From assembly GCF_003312875.1 (NCBI RefSeq), contig NZ_CP015163.1, positions 5,828,001 to 5,892,000 of the forward strand: 64,000 nt of DNA, read 5' to 3'. Positions 36,197-45,567 of this stretch are shown here, one piece after another. The number at the start of each line of letters is the position of its first letter. The stretch's first letter is position 1. The translations under genes were made by a program, and so were the position numbers. The stretch comes from Amycolatopsis albispora (lineage in GTDB: Bacteria; Actinomycetota; Actinomycetes; Mycobacteriales; Pseudonocardiaceae). The notes under the pieces are model-generated. The model did no database searches. It saw nothing but the letters and a program-made list of their open reading frames with translations, and was not told where the DNA came from.

Positions 36197-37174
36197 GTGC
36201 GCGCCGAGCGGCTGGTCGCGCTGCTGTTCACCCTGCAGCGCAAGCGGGGTGCGACCGCGGCGGAACTGGCCGCCGAGCTCGGCGTGTCCGAGCGGACCAT
36301 GCACCGCGACCTGGCCGCGCTCCGCGACGCCGGCGTTCCACTGTGGACGGAGACCGGGCGCAACGGCGGGGTGCGGCTGGTCGACGGCTGGCGGGCGCGG
36401 CTGGACGGGCTGACCTCTCGCGAGGCGGTGGCGATCTTCGCCTTCGGGGTGCCGGAGGCGCTGGGTGCGCTCGGCCTCGGCACCGCGGTTTCGGCGGCGC
36501 ACGCGAAGGTCTCGGCGAGCCTGCCCAAGGAACTGCGGGAGCAGGCGGAACACGTGGCCGGGCGCTTCCACCTGGATGCGCCCGGCTGGTTCCGCGGGGA
36601 GGACTCGGCGGGCTCGCTGGCCACGGTGACGCGGGCGGTGTGGGAGTCGCGGCGGCTGCGGGTGTCCTACCGGCGCCGGGACAAGATCGCCGAACGGCTG
36701 CTGGAACCGCTCGGGCTGGTGCTCAAAGCGGGGGTTTGGTACCTGGTCGCGCGAGTCCCCGAGGACGACGCGCTGCGCACCTACCGCGTCGGGCGGATCA
36801 GCGAGGCGGAGTTGCTGGACGAGCGGTTCACGCGGCCGGAGGGGTTCGACCTCGCGGGCTGGTGGCGGGAGTCGTCGGCGGCGTTCGAGCAGTTCACCAT
36901 GCGGATCGAGGTACGCCTGCGGTTGAGCCCGCGTGCGTTCCGGCAGCTGCCGCGGGTGCTGGGCCCGGAGGCCATGCCGTCCGCGCTGCTCGAACGGCAC
37001 GACCTGCCCGACGGCTGGATCGAAGCGCGACTGGCGATGGAAACCGAGGAGATCGCCATCGGACAGCTGACCTCGCTCGGGGGTGACGTGGAGGTGCTGT
37101 CCCCCGAGTCGATCCGAGCGGGACTGGCGGCCATCGGCGCCGAGATGGCCGCCAGGAACGCCCCGCTCGACTAG
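36197..37174 (+). CDS. HTH- and WYL-domain transcriptional regulator
   Basis: A 325-residue regulator of the DeoR-like/WYL type (PafC relatives). The N-terminal HTH is RLVALLFTLQRKRGATAAELAAELGVSERTMHRDL; the middle WYL domain includes LVLKAGVWYLVARV, and a C-terminal WCX-like part follows. WYL domains sense ligands or single-stranded nucleic acid. GTG 36197 starts 3 bp after leuA, so it may be read through from leuA. Convergent SDR gene at 37242 is a possible target, since the pair often lies together in actinobacteria. Confidence 0.88.
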   Translation: MRAERLVALLFTLQRKRGATAAELAAELGVSERTMHRDLAALRDAGVPLWTETGRNGGVRLVDGWRARLDGLTSREAVAIFAFGVPEALGALGLGTAVSAAHAKVSASLPKELREQAEHVAGRFHLDAPGWFRGEDSAGSLATVTRAVWESRRLRVSYRRRDKIAERLLEPLGLVLKAGVWYLVARVPEDDALRTYRVGRISEAELLDERFTRPEGFDLAGWWRESSAAFEQFTMRIEVRLRLSPRAFRQLPRVLGPEAMPSALLERHDLPDGWIEARLAMETEEIAIGQLTSLGGDVEVLSPESIRAGLAAIGAEMAARNAPLD

Positions 37175-37180
37175 CCAGGT

Positions 37181-37233
37181 GTCACGAATGTGGCTTTCGA
37201 GACGCCAGACGTCTCGAAAGCCACATTCGTGAC
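37181..37233. repeat. 53-bp palindromic element, copy C
   Basis: Same arms as A and B, but the loop reads CCAGA, which is TCTGG on the other strand, so this copy is in the opposite orientation with one loop change. It fills the gap between the convergent WYL-regulator and SDR genes. Confidence 0.9.
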
Positions 37234-37241
37234 ATGACGGG

Positions 37242-38159
37242 TTACCGGTAGCCGGTGGCGTCGGCGGGTTTGCCTACCGACTCGACCTCTTCGATGTAGC
37301 GCCACGCGTCGGGCCTGCTGCCGTCCACGTCGTTGATCGAGTACAGCTTGGCCAGCTGGCCGCTGCTCACCGTCTTCCCCGCGAACCTGGCCCGGTCCGG
37401 GTCGGCGGCCAGCGCCGCCACCGTGCGACCGGCGAACGTCGGCGTTTCCGAGATGACGAAGTGCGGGTGCTCCGCACACGCGTCCCGCCAGTTTTCCTCC
37501 GTGACGCCGAATCCTTCCAGCATCGCCTCCGAGCGGAGCCAGCCCGGCGTGAAGCCGATCGCCGTGCAGCCGTACGGTTCCAGCTCCGCCGCCTGCCCGA
37601 TCGCCAGCAGGTGCCCGTTCGCCTTCGCCAGGTAGTACGGCAGCGTCGCCCCCTTGCGGTAGTTCGCGTTGTACTCCTGCGTGCCGTCGGTCATCTCGAC
37701 CACCAGCCCACCCGGCTGCCGGATCATCAGCGGCAGCAGGTGGTGGCTGGTGATCAGGTGCGAGTGCACACCCAACTGCAGCTGGCGCAACCCGTTCTCC
37801 AGGTTGTGCTTCCAGATCGGCGCCTCCCATTCCAGGTACGGGTCACCGCCCCACAGGCCGTTGACCAGGATGTCGAGCCGCCCCTGCTCCCGGTCCACCC
37901 GCTCCGCCAGCGACGCCACCTGCGCGCTCTCCAGGTGGTCGACGCGCACCGCGATCGCCTTGCCCCCGGCGTCCTCCACCAGCTCCGCGGTGTCCTCAAT
38001 GGACTCCGGCCGGTCCACTTCGGACCGCTCGGTCCTGGTGGTGCGCCCCGTGACGTACACCGTCGCCCCCAGGCGGCCCAGTTCGACCGCGATCGCCCGG
38101 CTCGCGCCACGCGTCGCCCCGGCGACCACCGCCACCTTGCCCGACAGTGCTGCTCCCAT
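37242..38159 (-). CDS. Short-chain dehydrogenase/reductase
   Basis: A 305-residue SDR, longer than the classical 250. The cofactor loop is AGATRGASRAIA (G-x3-G-x-S instead of G-x3-G-x-G), TGRTTR follows strand two, and the catalytic Y-x3-K is in LPYYLAKANG. The usual NNAG is replaced by NGLWGGD, placing it in a divergent (DHRS1-like) group. Substrate unknown. ATG 38159 follows AAGGAG. It contains two GTCC-N5-GGAC palindromes only 9 bp apart (37992, 38013). Confidence 0.85.
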   Translation of the reverse strand: MGAALSGKVAVVAGATRGASRAIAVELGRLGATVYVTGRTTRTERSEVDRPESIEDTAELVEDAGGKAIAVRVDHLESAQVASLAERVDREQGRLDILVNGLWGGDPYLEWEAPIWKHNLENGLRQLQLGVHSHLITSHHLLPLMIRQPGGLVVEMTDGTQEYNANYRKGATLPYYLAKANGHLLAIGQAAELEPYGCTAIGFTPGWLRSEAMLEGFGVTEENWRDACAEHPHFVISETPTFAGRTVAALAADPDRARFAGKTVSSGQLAKLYSINDVDGSRPDAWRYIEEVESVGKPADATGYR

Positions 38160-38283
38160 GCCCGCTCCTTCTTGTGCGTTTCCGGACGAGCACCAGCATC
38201 GAACCGAACCATGACAGAACCTGGCATGGTTTCCGCGAAAACCACCTGAGACGGCTCTCAGCCCGCCGTGCGTTGAGCCGGTT

Positions 38284-38838
38284 GTGGACCTTGCCCTGCT
38301 GGCGTTGTTCGTGATCGCGGTCGTGCCCCTGCTCCCGACCGAGGTCGCGTTGATCGGGCTGGCCGCGACGGCGGCGCAGCAGGAGGAGTCCGTGCTGCCG
38401 GTGCTCGTGGTCGCGGTGACCGGCTGCCTGGTCTCGGACCAGCTCGTCTACCTGGCCGGCGCGCGCGGTACCGGACTCGTCGACCGGCTGCGCCGAAGGC
38501 CCAGCGTGGCCAGCGGGCTCCACCGGCTGGCCGAAACGAGCGAACGCCACCCCCGTGCGCCGCTGGTGCTCATCCGCTGGCTGCCCGGCGGCGGCACGAT
38601 CGGCGCGCTGGTCGCCGGGGCGCTGCGCTGGCCGTTCCGCCACTTCCTGGCCGCGTCGGCGATCGGGGTGACGCTCTGGTGCGCCTACATCGCCACCATT
38701 GGCTATCTCGGCGGCAGTCTGATCGACGAACCGGCCGTCGGATTACTGGCCTCGCTCGCCGTCGCCGTCGGGCTGGGCGCGTTGCTCAGCCTGGTCGACC
38801 GCGTCCGGCAGGGTCGCCGCGGCGACCTCGGCGTGTAG
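38284..38838 (+). CDS. DedA/VTT-family membrane protein
   Basis: A 184-residue DedA-type protein. The family hallmarks are SDQLVYLAGARGT in the first half and RWLPGGGTIGALVAGALRWPFRHFLAASAIGVTLWC, with the conserved Arg-Pro-Gly, in the second. DedA proteins are half-transporters implicated in polyprenyl-phosphate recycling and membrane homeostasis. GTG 38284 has no good ribosome-binding site, so the start is uncertain. A rare TTA codon is at position 154. The last 96 bp overlap the convergent LysR gene. Confidence 0.8.
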   Translation: MDLALLALFVIAVVPLLPTEVALIGLAATAAQQEESVLPVLVVAVTGCLVSDQLVYLAGARGTGLVDRLRRRPSVASGLHRLAETSERHPRAPLVLIRWLPGGGTIGALVAGALRWPFRHFLAASAIGVTLWCAYIATIGYLGGSLIDEPAVGLLASLAVAVGLGALLSLVDRVRQGRRGDLGV

Positions 38839-39711
38839 CGCGCCGAGCACCGCCGCCACCGCCGGGCGACCGGCGGCGCCCTTGCGCAGCACCACCTCGA
38901 TGTGCCGGGCCGCGCGGATCCCGGCCAGCGGCCGCCGCAGCAGGCACTCACCGGCCGCGCGGCTGATCGCGTACCGGGGCAGCAGCGCCACCCCGTGCCC
39001 GGCCGCGACCAGCGCCTCGATCACCCGGAAGTCGTTGATCCGCTGGAACACCGTCGGCTGCACGCCGGTGCGCACGGTCAGCGAGCGCAGCACGTCATCC
39101 ACCGGGAAGCCGACGTCCACGCCGATCCACCGCTCCCCCGCCAGCTCCGCGAGGTCGACCCGTTCCTCACCGGCGAGCCGGTGTCCCGGCGGCAGCGCCA
39201 CGTCCAGTGGTTCGCGCAGCAGGTGGACCACGTCGAGCCGGTCGGAGTCGAACGGCGGCGCGTGCTCGTCGCGATGGGTCACCACCAGGTCGAAGTCGGC
39301 GACCAGGCCGGGCACCGCGGCCGGGATCATGTCGATGTCCCGCACGTCCACCTCGAGCCCGTCGAACCCGGCCACGCGGTGCAGCAGCCCGGGCAGCAAC
39401 AGCAGCGCCCCCGACGGGAAGATCGCCAGCCGGACCCGCCCGCGCGGCACGCTGCGATAGGTGTCCAATTCGGACTCCGCGCGGTCGAGCGCGGCGAGCA
39501 CTTCGTCGGCGCGGCTGACCAGCGCCCGGCCCGCGTCGGTGAGCCGGAGCCCGCGCCCGGCCGGTTCGGTCAGCGGCAGGCCGACCTCGGCCTGCAGGGC
39601 CCGCAGCTGCTGGGAGACCGCGGACGGTGTGCAGTGCAGCGCCCGCGCGGCCGCGGTCACGCTGCCGCGGTCGGCGAACTCGCGCAGGGTGCGAAGGCGG
39701 CCGATGTCCAC
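38743..39711 (-). CDS. LysR-family transcriptional regulator
   Basis: A 322-residue LTTR: the N-terminal HTH is RLRTLREFADRGSVTAAARALHCTPSAVSQQLRAL, followed by a periplasmic-binding-like effector domain (about 90-295). The last 25 residues (DAVDQAEQRAQPDGDGERGQ) are polar and extend past the normal end, lying over the 3' end of dedA. GTG 39711. Divergent from the EamA exporter, its most likely target. Confidence 0.88.
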   Translation of the reverse strand: MDIGRLRTLREFADRGSVTAAARALHCTPSAVSQQLRALQAEVGLPLTEPAGRGLRLTDAGRALVSRADEVLAALDRAESELDTYRSVPRGRVRLAIFPSGALLLLPGLLHRVAGFDGLEVDVRDIDMIPAAVPGLVADFDLVVTHRDEHAPPFDSDRLDVVHLLREPLDVALPPGHRLAGEERVDLAELAGERWIGVDVGFPVDDVLRSLTVRTGVQPTVFQRINDFRVIEALVAAGHGVALLPRYAISRAAGECLLRRPLAGIRAARHIEVVLRKGAAGRPAVAAVLGALHAEVAAATLPDAVDQAEQRAQPDGDGERGQ

Positions 39712-39733
39712 ACCCGGCAGCCTAGAACAACCA

Positions 39734-39748
39734 TGAAGGCCGACTTCA
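39734..39748. promoter_or_regulatory. Candidate LysR-type box
   Basis: TGAAG-GCCGA-CTTCA, a 15-bp inverted repeat with T...A ends as in LTTR sites, 22 bp from the lysR start and 59 bp from the EamA gene. Confidence 0.45.
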
Positions 39749-39806
39749 AGGTCATTGCAGATTTTCTCGCTGGTGCTACATGATCCCCAGGTTGCATGGT
39801 GGGGCC

Positions 39807-40757
39807 ATGGCCCGCCGAGATCTGTTCACCGCCTTGCTGGTCGCCGTGCTCTGGGGCTGCAACTTCCTCGCCATCCACGCGCTGCTGGGCCACTTCCCGC
39901 CGCTGTTCGCCGGCGCGCTGCGGTTCGCGGTGATCGCCGTGCCGACCGTGCTCTTCGTGCCGTGGCCGAAGGTCAAGCTGCGCTACCTGCTCGGCTACGG
40001 CCTCGGTTTCGGCACCGGCCAGTTCGCCTTCCTGTTCATCGCGATGGACAACGGCATGCCGACCGGGCTCGCGTCGCTGGTGCTGCAGGCGTCGGCGCCG
40101 TTCACCGTGCTCCTGGGCGCGGTGTTCCTGCGCGAGAAGTTCACCGTTCGCCAGACCGTCGGCATCACCGTCGCGATCGCGGCGATGGTGATGATCGCCG
40201 CGCAACGCGCCGAACACGCGGCCCTGATGCCGGTGCTGCTGACCCTGATGGCCGCGCTGAGCTGGGCGGTCGGCAACCTCAGCACCCGGCGCGCCCAGCC
40301 GTCGAACGCCCTGCACTTCACGCTGTGGATGTCGGTGGTGCCGCCGCTGCCGATGCTCGCGCTGTCCGCGGCCGTCGAGGGCCCCGGCGCCGGCTGGACC
40401 GCGCTGACCACGGTGAGCAGCACCAGCGGCTGGACCGCGCTCGCCGGACTCGCCTACATCGTGCTGCTCGGCACGGTCGCCGGTTCCGGGCTGTGGACCA
40501 TGCTCATGCAGAAGTACCCGGCGGGCCGGGTGGCGCCGTTCTCGCTGCTGGTGCCGGTGGTCGGCATGTCGGCCGCGTTTGTCTTCCTCGGCGAACGGCC
40601 GCACATCGTGGAGATCGTGGCGGGCGTGGTGCTGGTGGCCGGGGTGCTGCTCGGCTCCACCACGGGTTCACTCGATCGACGCCAGCGCGGCCCCGACCGG
40701 GACCTCACCGCCGAGGACGTCGAACCCCCGGTTCTCCGTGAGCGGCTCGTTCAGTGA
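39807..40757 (+). CDS. EamA-family drug/metabolite exporter
   Basis: A 316-residue DMT transporter with ten hydrophobic helices forming two EamA repeats (LLVAVLWGCNFLAIHALL... and LTLMAALSWAVGNLSTR...). It exports small metabolites or amino acids; specificity unknown. ATG 39807 (MARRDLF) was preferred to the upstream ATG 39780. The final 28 residues after the last helix are polar and encoded over the convergent NAD(P)-binding gene (90-bp overlap). Divergent LysR partner probably controls it. Confidence 0.85.
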   Translation: MARRDLFTALLVAVLWGCNFLAIHALLGHFPPLFAGALRFAVIAVPTVLFVPWPKVKLRYLLGYGLGFGTGQFAFLFIAMDNGMPTGLASLVLQASAPFTVLLGAVFLREKFTVRQTVGITVAIAAMVMIAAQRAEHAALMPVLLTLMAALSWAVGNLSTRRAQPSNALHFTLWMSVVPPLPMLALSAAVEGPGAGWTALTTVSSTSGWTALAGLAYIVLLGTVAGSGLWTMLMQKYPAGRVAPFSLLVPVVGMSAAFVFLGERPHIVEIVAGVVLVAGVLLGSTTGSLDRRQRGPDRDLTAEDVEPPVLRERLVQ

Positions 40758-41309
40758 CGCCACCAGCACCGCGGCCACGTCCTGGCGGGAGATCCGGCCC
40801 GGTTCGAGGTGCCCGGCGACCTTGACCCGGCCGGTGAACGGGTCGTCGGTCAGCGTGCCCGGCCGCACCACCGTCCAGGTCAGGCTGGACCGCCGCAGGA
40901 TGCTGTCGGAAACCTGCTTGGCCAGCAGGAACGAGCGGACCAGCCGGTCGCCCTGGTCCGGCGAGTCGGCGAACTGCGCGGACAGCTGGAGGAAGCGCGC
41001 GACGCCCGCCTTCTCGGCGGCGCGGACCGCGGCGATGGCGCCGTCGCGGTCGACCAGGTTCACCGCGGAGGGGTCCGGATCGGCGGCACCGGCGGTGTTG
41101 ATCACCACGTCCGCCCCGGCGCAGGCGTCGACCAGCGCCTCCGGGAAGGAGGCCAGGTCGGCGACCACGGTCTCGGCGCCGAGCGTGGCCGCCGCCTCAC
41201 CGCGGCGCTTGCTGCGCACGCCCGCCCGCACCGTGTGGCCCTGCCGCAGCAGCAACCGCACCACGTGGATCCCGGTCCGCCCGGACGCCCCCAGCACTGT
41301 GATCCGCAT
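40668..41309 (-). CDS. NAD(P)-binding SDR-like protein (atypical)
   Basis: A 213-residue Rossmann protein of the NmrA/HSCARG-like group: VLGASGRTGIHVVRLLL is the dinucleotide loop, VINTAG a core strand, and TWTVVRPGTLTDDP the usual C-terminal turn. No catalytic Tyr-Lys pair is obvious, so it may act as a redox-sensing or isomerase/reductase protein. It overlaps the convergent EamA gene by 90 bp. Confidence 0.82.
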   Translation of the reverse strand: MRITVLGASGRTGIHVVRLLLRQGHTVRAGVRSKRRGEAAATLGAETVVADLASFPEALVDACAGADVVINTAGAADPDPSAVNLVDRDGAIAAVRAAEKAGVARFLQLSAQFADSPDQGDRLVRSFLLAKQVSDSILRRSSLTWTVVRPGTLTDDPFTGRVKVAGHLEPGRISRQDVAAVLVASLNEPLTENRGFDVLGGEVPVGAALASIE

Positions 41310-41329
41310 AACAGCGATGTTGCCATGAA

Positions 41330-41365
41330 AACGGCCCCACCGGCGGCTTTGCCGGTGGGGCCGTT
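41330..41365 (-). terminator. Terminator of the peptide ABC operon
   Basis: AACGGCCCCACCGGC pairs perfectly with 41351-41365 (15 bp, 6-nt loop), followed on the reverse strand by TT, giving TTTT. It lies 22 bp past the last operon gene. Confidence 0.88.
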
Positions 41366-41387
41366 AATCAATTGCTGCGTTCGGCCC

Positions 41388-42526
41388 TCAGGCGTCCATC
41401 GCTTCGACCACCGAGGCCACGTGCGGGACGTCGGGGTTCACGCCCGGGTCCACCTCGACCAGCGCCGGGTCCACCGCGTGCGGCTGGATCCGGCCGTCGC
41501 GGATGTCTTCGGCCCAGTGGCAGGCCACCCGGTGCCCCTCGGCCGCGCCGTCGAGCACGCGCAGCTGCGGGCGGTCGGTGTCGCACAACGTCTCCTGCTT
41601 CCACGGGCACCGCGTGTGGAAGCGGCAGCCGCTCGGCGGATTCGCCGGCGACGGCAGGTCGCCGGCGAGCAGGATCTGCTCGCGGCTGTCCTCCACCACC
41701 GGGTCCGGCACCGGGATCGCCGAGAGCAGCGCCTTGGTGTACGGGTGCAGCGGCTCCTCGTACAGGGCGTCGGAGTCGGCCTCCTCCACCAGCGAGCCCA
41801 GGTACATCACGCCGATCCGGTCGGAGATGTGCCGCACCACCGCCAGGTCGTGCGCGATCACCAGGTAGGTCAGCCCGAGCGAGTCCTGCAGCTGCTCCAT
41901 CAGGTTGACCACCTGCGCCTGCACCGACACGTCCAGCGCGGACACCGGCTCGTCGGCCACGATCAGGTCGGGCTCCACGGCCAGCGCCCGCGCGATGCCG
42001 ATGCGCTGGCGCTGCCCACCCGAGAACTCGTGCGGGTACTTCCGCAGCGAGCTTTCCGGCAGGCCGACCGCGGTGAGCAGCTCGCGCAACCGCGCCGCGG
42101 TCTGCTCCTTGCCCTTGTCCAGCCCGTGTGCGCGCATGCCCTCGACCAGGATCGACTCCACCGACTGGCGGGGGTCCAAACTGGACAATGGATCCTGGAA
42201 GATCATCTGCATGCGCCGACGCATCCTGCGCAGGTGCTCGCCCTTGAGCTGGGCCACGTCGGTGCCGTCGAAGACCACCGAGCCGTCGGTCGGCTCGGTC
42301 AGCCGCAGCATCGCCCGCCCGAGGGTGGACTTGCCGCAGCCGGACTCGCCGACCAGGCCGTAGGTCTCGCCGCGCCGGATGGACAGGTCCACCCCGTCCA
42401 CCGCGTAGACGTAGCCGACGGTCCGGTCGAAGACCACCCCGCGCTTGATCGGGAAGTGGACCTTCAGGCCCTCGACGCTGACCAGCACCTCGTTCGGCTC
42501 GGTGGTCGGCTCGGTGTTCGCCTCGG

Positions 42527-42530
<4 letters not shown>
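41388..42530 (-). CDS. Oligopeptide ABC transporter ATPase (OppF/DppF type)
   Basis: A 380-residue ATP-binding subunit. Walker A is GESGCGKST, the signature is LSGG-like in [17 protein letters not shown], and Walker B is [14 protein letters not shown]; the C-terminal oligopeptide domain with a conserved cysteine cluster (CRFHTRCPW...CDTD) follows, typical of OppD/OppF. ATG 42530 overlaps the preceding gene by 4 bp. Last gene of the five-gene operon. It contains two GTCC-N5-GGAC sites. Confidence 0.93.
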
Positions 42531-43528
<998 letters not shown>

Positions 43529-43534
43529 GTCATC

Positions 43535-44464
43535 TCACCGCCTGTTCTTCGGGTCGAGTGCCTCGCGCATGGACTCCCCGAGCAGGGTGAAGCCCAGTGC
43601 CACGATGATGATCGCGATGGCCGGGTAGAAAGCCAGTTCCGGGCGGATGTCCAGGAACTGCCTGGCCGCCTTGCCCAGCATCAGGCCCCATTCCGCGCGG
43701 GTCGGGTCGGGGTCGCCGAGGCCGAGGAACGACAGCGCCGCCGCCTCGATGATCGAGGTGGCCAGCGTCAGCGTGGCCTGCACGATCACCGGGCCCAGCG
43801 AGTTCGGCAGCATGTGCCGCAGCACGATGGTGTGCCGCTTGACGCCGAGCGAGGTCGCCGCCAGCACGTGATCGCTGGAGCGTTGCGCGAGCATGGTGCC
43901 GCGCAACAGCCTGGCGAAGATCGGCACGCTCACCATGGCGACCGCGATGATCACCGTCCACTGGCTCGGCTTCGCCGCCAGCGCGGCGATCGAGATGGCC
44001 AGCAGCAGGCTCGGAATGGACAGCATGACGTCCACCAGGCGCATCAGCACGGTGTCGATCCAGCCGCCGAACGCGCCCGCGATGCCGCCGATGACCATGC
44101 CGATGGCCAGGCCGATCAGCGTGGCCATCACGCCGACGAGCAGGGTCTGCTGCGCGCCGACGAGCATCCGGGAGAGCAGGTCGCGGCCGAAGTCGTCGAC
44201 ACCGAGCGGGAAGCCCTCACGCGGGCCGGGAATGATGCCCTGGCCCAGTGCCACCTCACCCTGGAGGTAGCGCTCGTACGGGTCCTTCGGCGCGATGAAC
44301 GGCGCGAAGATCGACAGCAGCAGGAACAGGCCGGTGATCACCGCGCCGGTGATCGCCACCGGGCTGCGCGCCATCCGGCGGAAGGCCTGCTGCGCCAGGC
44401 TGTGCCCGGCCGACGCGGCGAGCCCGTCGACCTTGTCCTTCTTACGGGTCAGCAGGTTGGTCAT
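43535..44464 (-). CDS. Oligopeptide ABC transporter permease (OppC/DppC type)
   Basis: A 309-residue permease. An N-terminal cytoplasmic segment and first helix precede the OppC-N domain; six hydrophobic helices follow, and the cytoplasmic EAA-like loop is in SIIEAAALSFLGLGDP. Overlaps the OppB-type gene by 4 bp. Confidence 0.92.
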   Translation of the reverse strand: MTNLLTRKKDKVDGLAASAGHSLAQQAFRRMARSPVAITGAVITGLFLLLSIFAPFIAPKDPYERYLQGEVALGQGIIPGPREGFPLGVDDFGRDLLSRMLVGAQQTLLVGVMATLIGLAIGMVIGGIAGAFGGWIDTVLMRLVDVMLSIPSLLLAISIAALAAKPSQWTVIIAVAMVSVPIFARLLRGTMLAQRSSDHVLAATSLGVKRHTIVLRHMLPNSLGPVIVQATLTLATSIIEAAALSFLGLGDPDPTRAEWGLMLGKAARQFLDIRPELAFYPAIAIIIVALGFTLLGESMREALDPKNRR

Positions 44465-45465
44465 CGCACACGCACCCTCGGGTCGATGATGCCGTACGAG
44501 ATGTCGACCAGCATGTTCACCAGCACGTAGACCACCGCGCCGAGCAGGATCAGCGCCTGCAGCCGCGGGTAGTCACGCCGCTCGATGCCTTCGGCCAGCA
44601 GCGAGCCGATGCCGTTGAGGTTGAACACGCGCTCGGTCAGCACGGCACCACCGAGCAGCAGGCCGGTCTGCAGGCCGATCGTGGTGGCCACCGGCAGCAG
44701 CGCGTTGCGGAGCACGTGCCGGCGGCGGATGGTCGGGGCACCGAGGCCCTTGGACTGGGCGGTGCGGATGAAGTCCTCGTTCATCACGTCGAGCACCGAG
44801 GCGCGGGTGATCCGGACGATCACCGCCAGCGGGATCGTGGCCAGCGCCGCCGCGGGCAGCACCAGGTGCACGATGGCGTCCCACGACGCGTCCCATTCCT
44901 GGGTGAGCAGGCCGTCGAGCACGGCGAACCCGGTCACGTCGGTGGCGCCGATCAGGGTGTCCTGCCTGCCGCCGACCGGGAACCAGCCCAGCTGCTCGGC
45001 GAAGACGAACTGCAGCAGGTAACCGAGGAAGAACACCGGCACGGCGACCCCGACCAGGGTGGCCATGATGGTGGTGTTGTCCAGGAAACCGCCGCGGAAG
45101 CGGGCGGCGACGTAACCGAGCGGGATGCCGAGGCCGACCGCGAGCAGCAGCGCGGCGACGGACAGTTCGATGGTGGCGGGCAGCGCGAAGGCGATCTCGT
45201 CGAGCACGGGCTGCGTGGAGATCAGCGAACTGCCGAAGTCCCCGGTCAGCACGCGGCCGAGGAACTTGAAGTACTGGACGAAGATCGGCTGGTCCAGGCC
45301 GAGCACCTGGTTGAGTTCGGCGATCTTTTCGGGAGTGGCCTTGTCGCCGAGCAGCGCGCCCGCTGGTCCACCGGGCAACGCGCGGAGCCAGGCGAAAACA
45401 AGGATGGACAGGATCAAGAGCGTCGGGATCGCTTGTAGCAACCGACGCACGATGAATCGGAGCAT
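44461..45465 (-). CDS. Oligopeptide ABC transporter permease (OppB/DppB type)
   Basis: A 334-residue permease beginning MLRFIVRRLLQAIPTLLILS, the standard OppB N-terminus, with six helices and the loop VMNEDFIRTAQSKGLG, which is the EAA motif that contacts the ATPases. A terminator at 45508 lies between it and the binding-protein gene, so the permease/ATPase genes are probably expressed at a lower level. Confidence 0.93.
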   Translation of the reverse strand: MLRFIVRRLLQAIPTLLILSILVFAWLRALPGGPAGALLGDKATPEKIAELNQVLGLDQPIFVQYFKFLGRVLTGDFGSSLISTQPVLDEIAFALPATIELSVAALLLAVGLGIPLGYVAARFRGGFLDNTTIMATLVGVAVPVFFLGYLLQFVFAEQLGWFPVGGRQDTLIGATDVTGFAVLDGLLTQEWDASWDAIVHLVLPAAALATIPLAVIVRITRASVLDVMNEDFIRTAQSKGLGAPTIRRRHVLRNALLPVATTIGLQTGLLLGGAVLTERVFNLNGIGSLLAEGIERRDYPRLQALILLGAVVYVLVNMLVDISYGIIDPRVRVR

Positions 45466-45507
45466 GGGAAGAAGGTCTCTCTTGGTAGCCCTAGTGGTGG
45501 CGGGCCA

Positions 45508-45541
45508 AGGGGCGGGACGCTGTTTCGCGCGTCCCGCCCCT
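45508..45541 (-). terminator. Internal attenuating hairpin in the peptide operon
   Basis: AGGGGCGGGACGC pairs perfectly with 45529-45541 (13 bp, 8-nt loop) in the 102-bp gap after the binding-protein gene. An outer pairing, TAGCCCTAG (45486-45494) with CTAGGGCTA (45562-45570), encloses it and includes the stop codon. It would protect the binding-protein mRNA and reduce readthrough. Confidence 0.8.
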
Positions 45542-45567
45542 GGTCGGCTGAGTGCCTCTGGCTAGGG

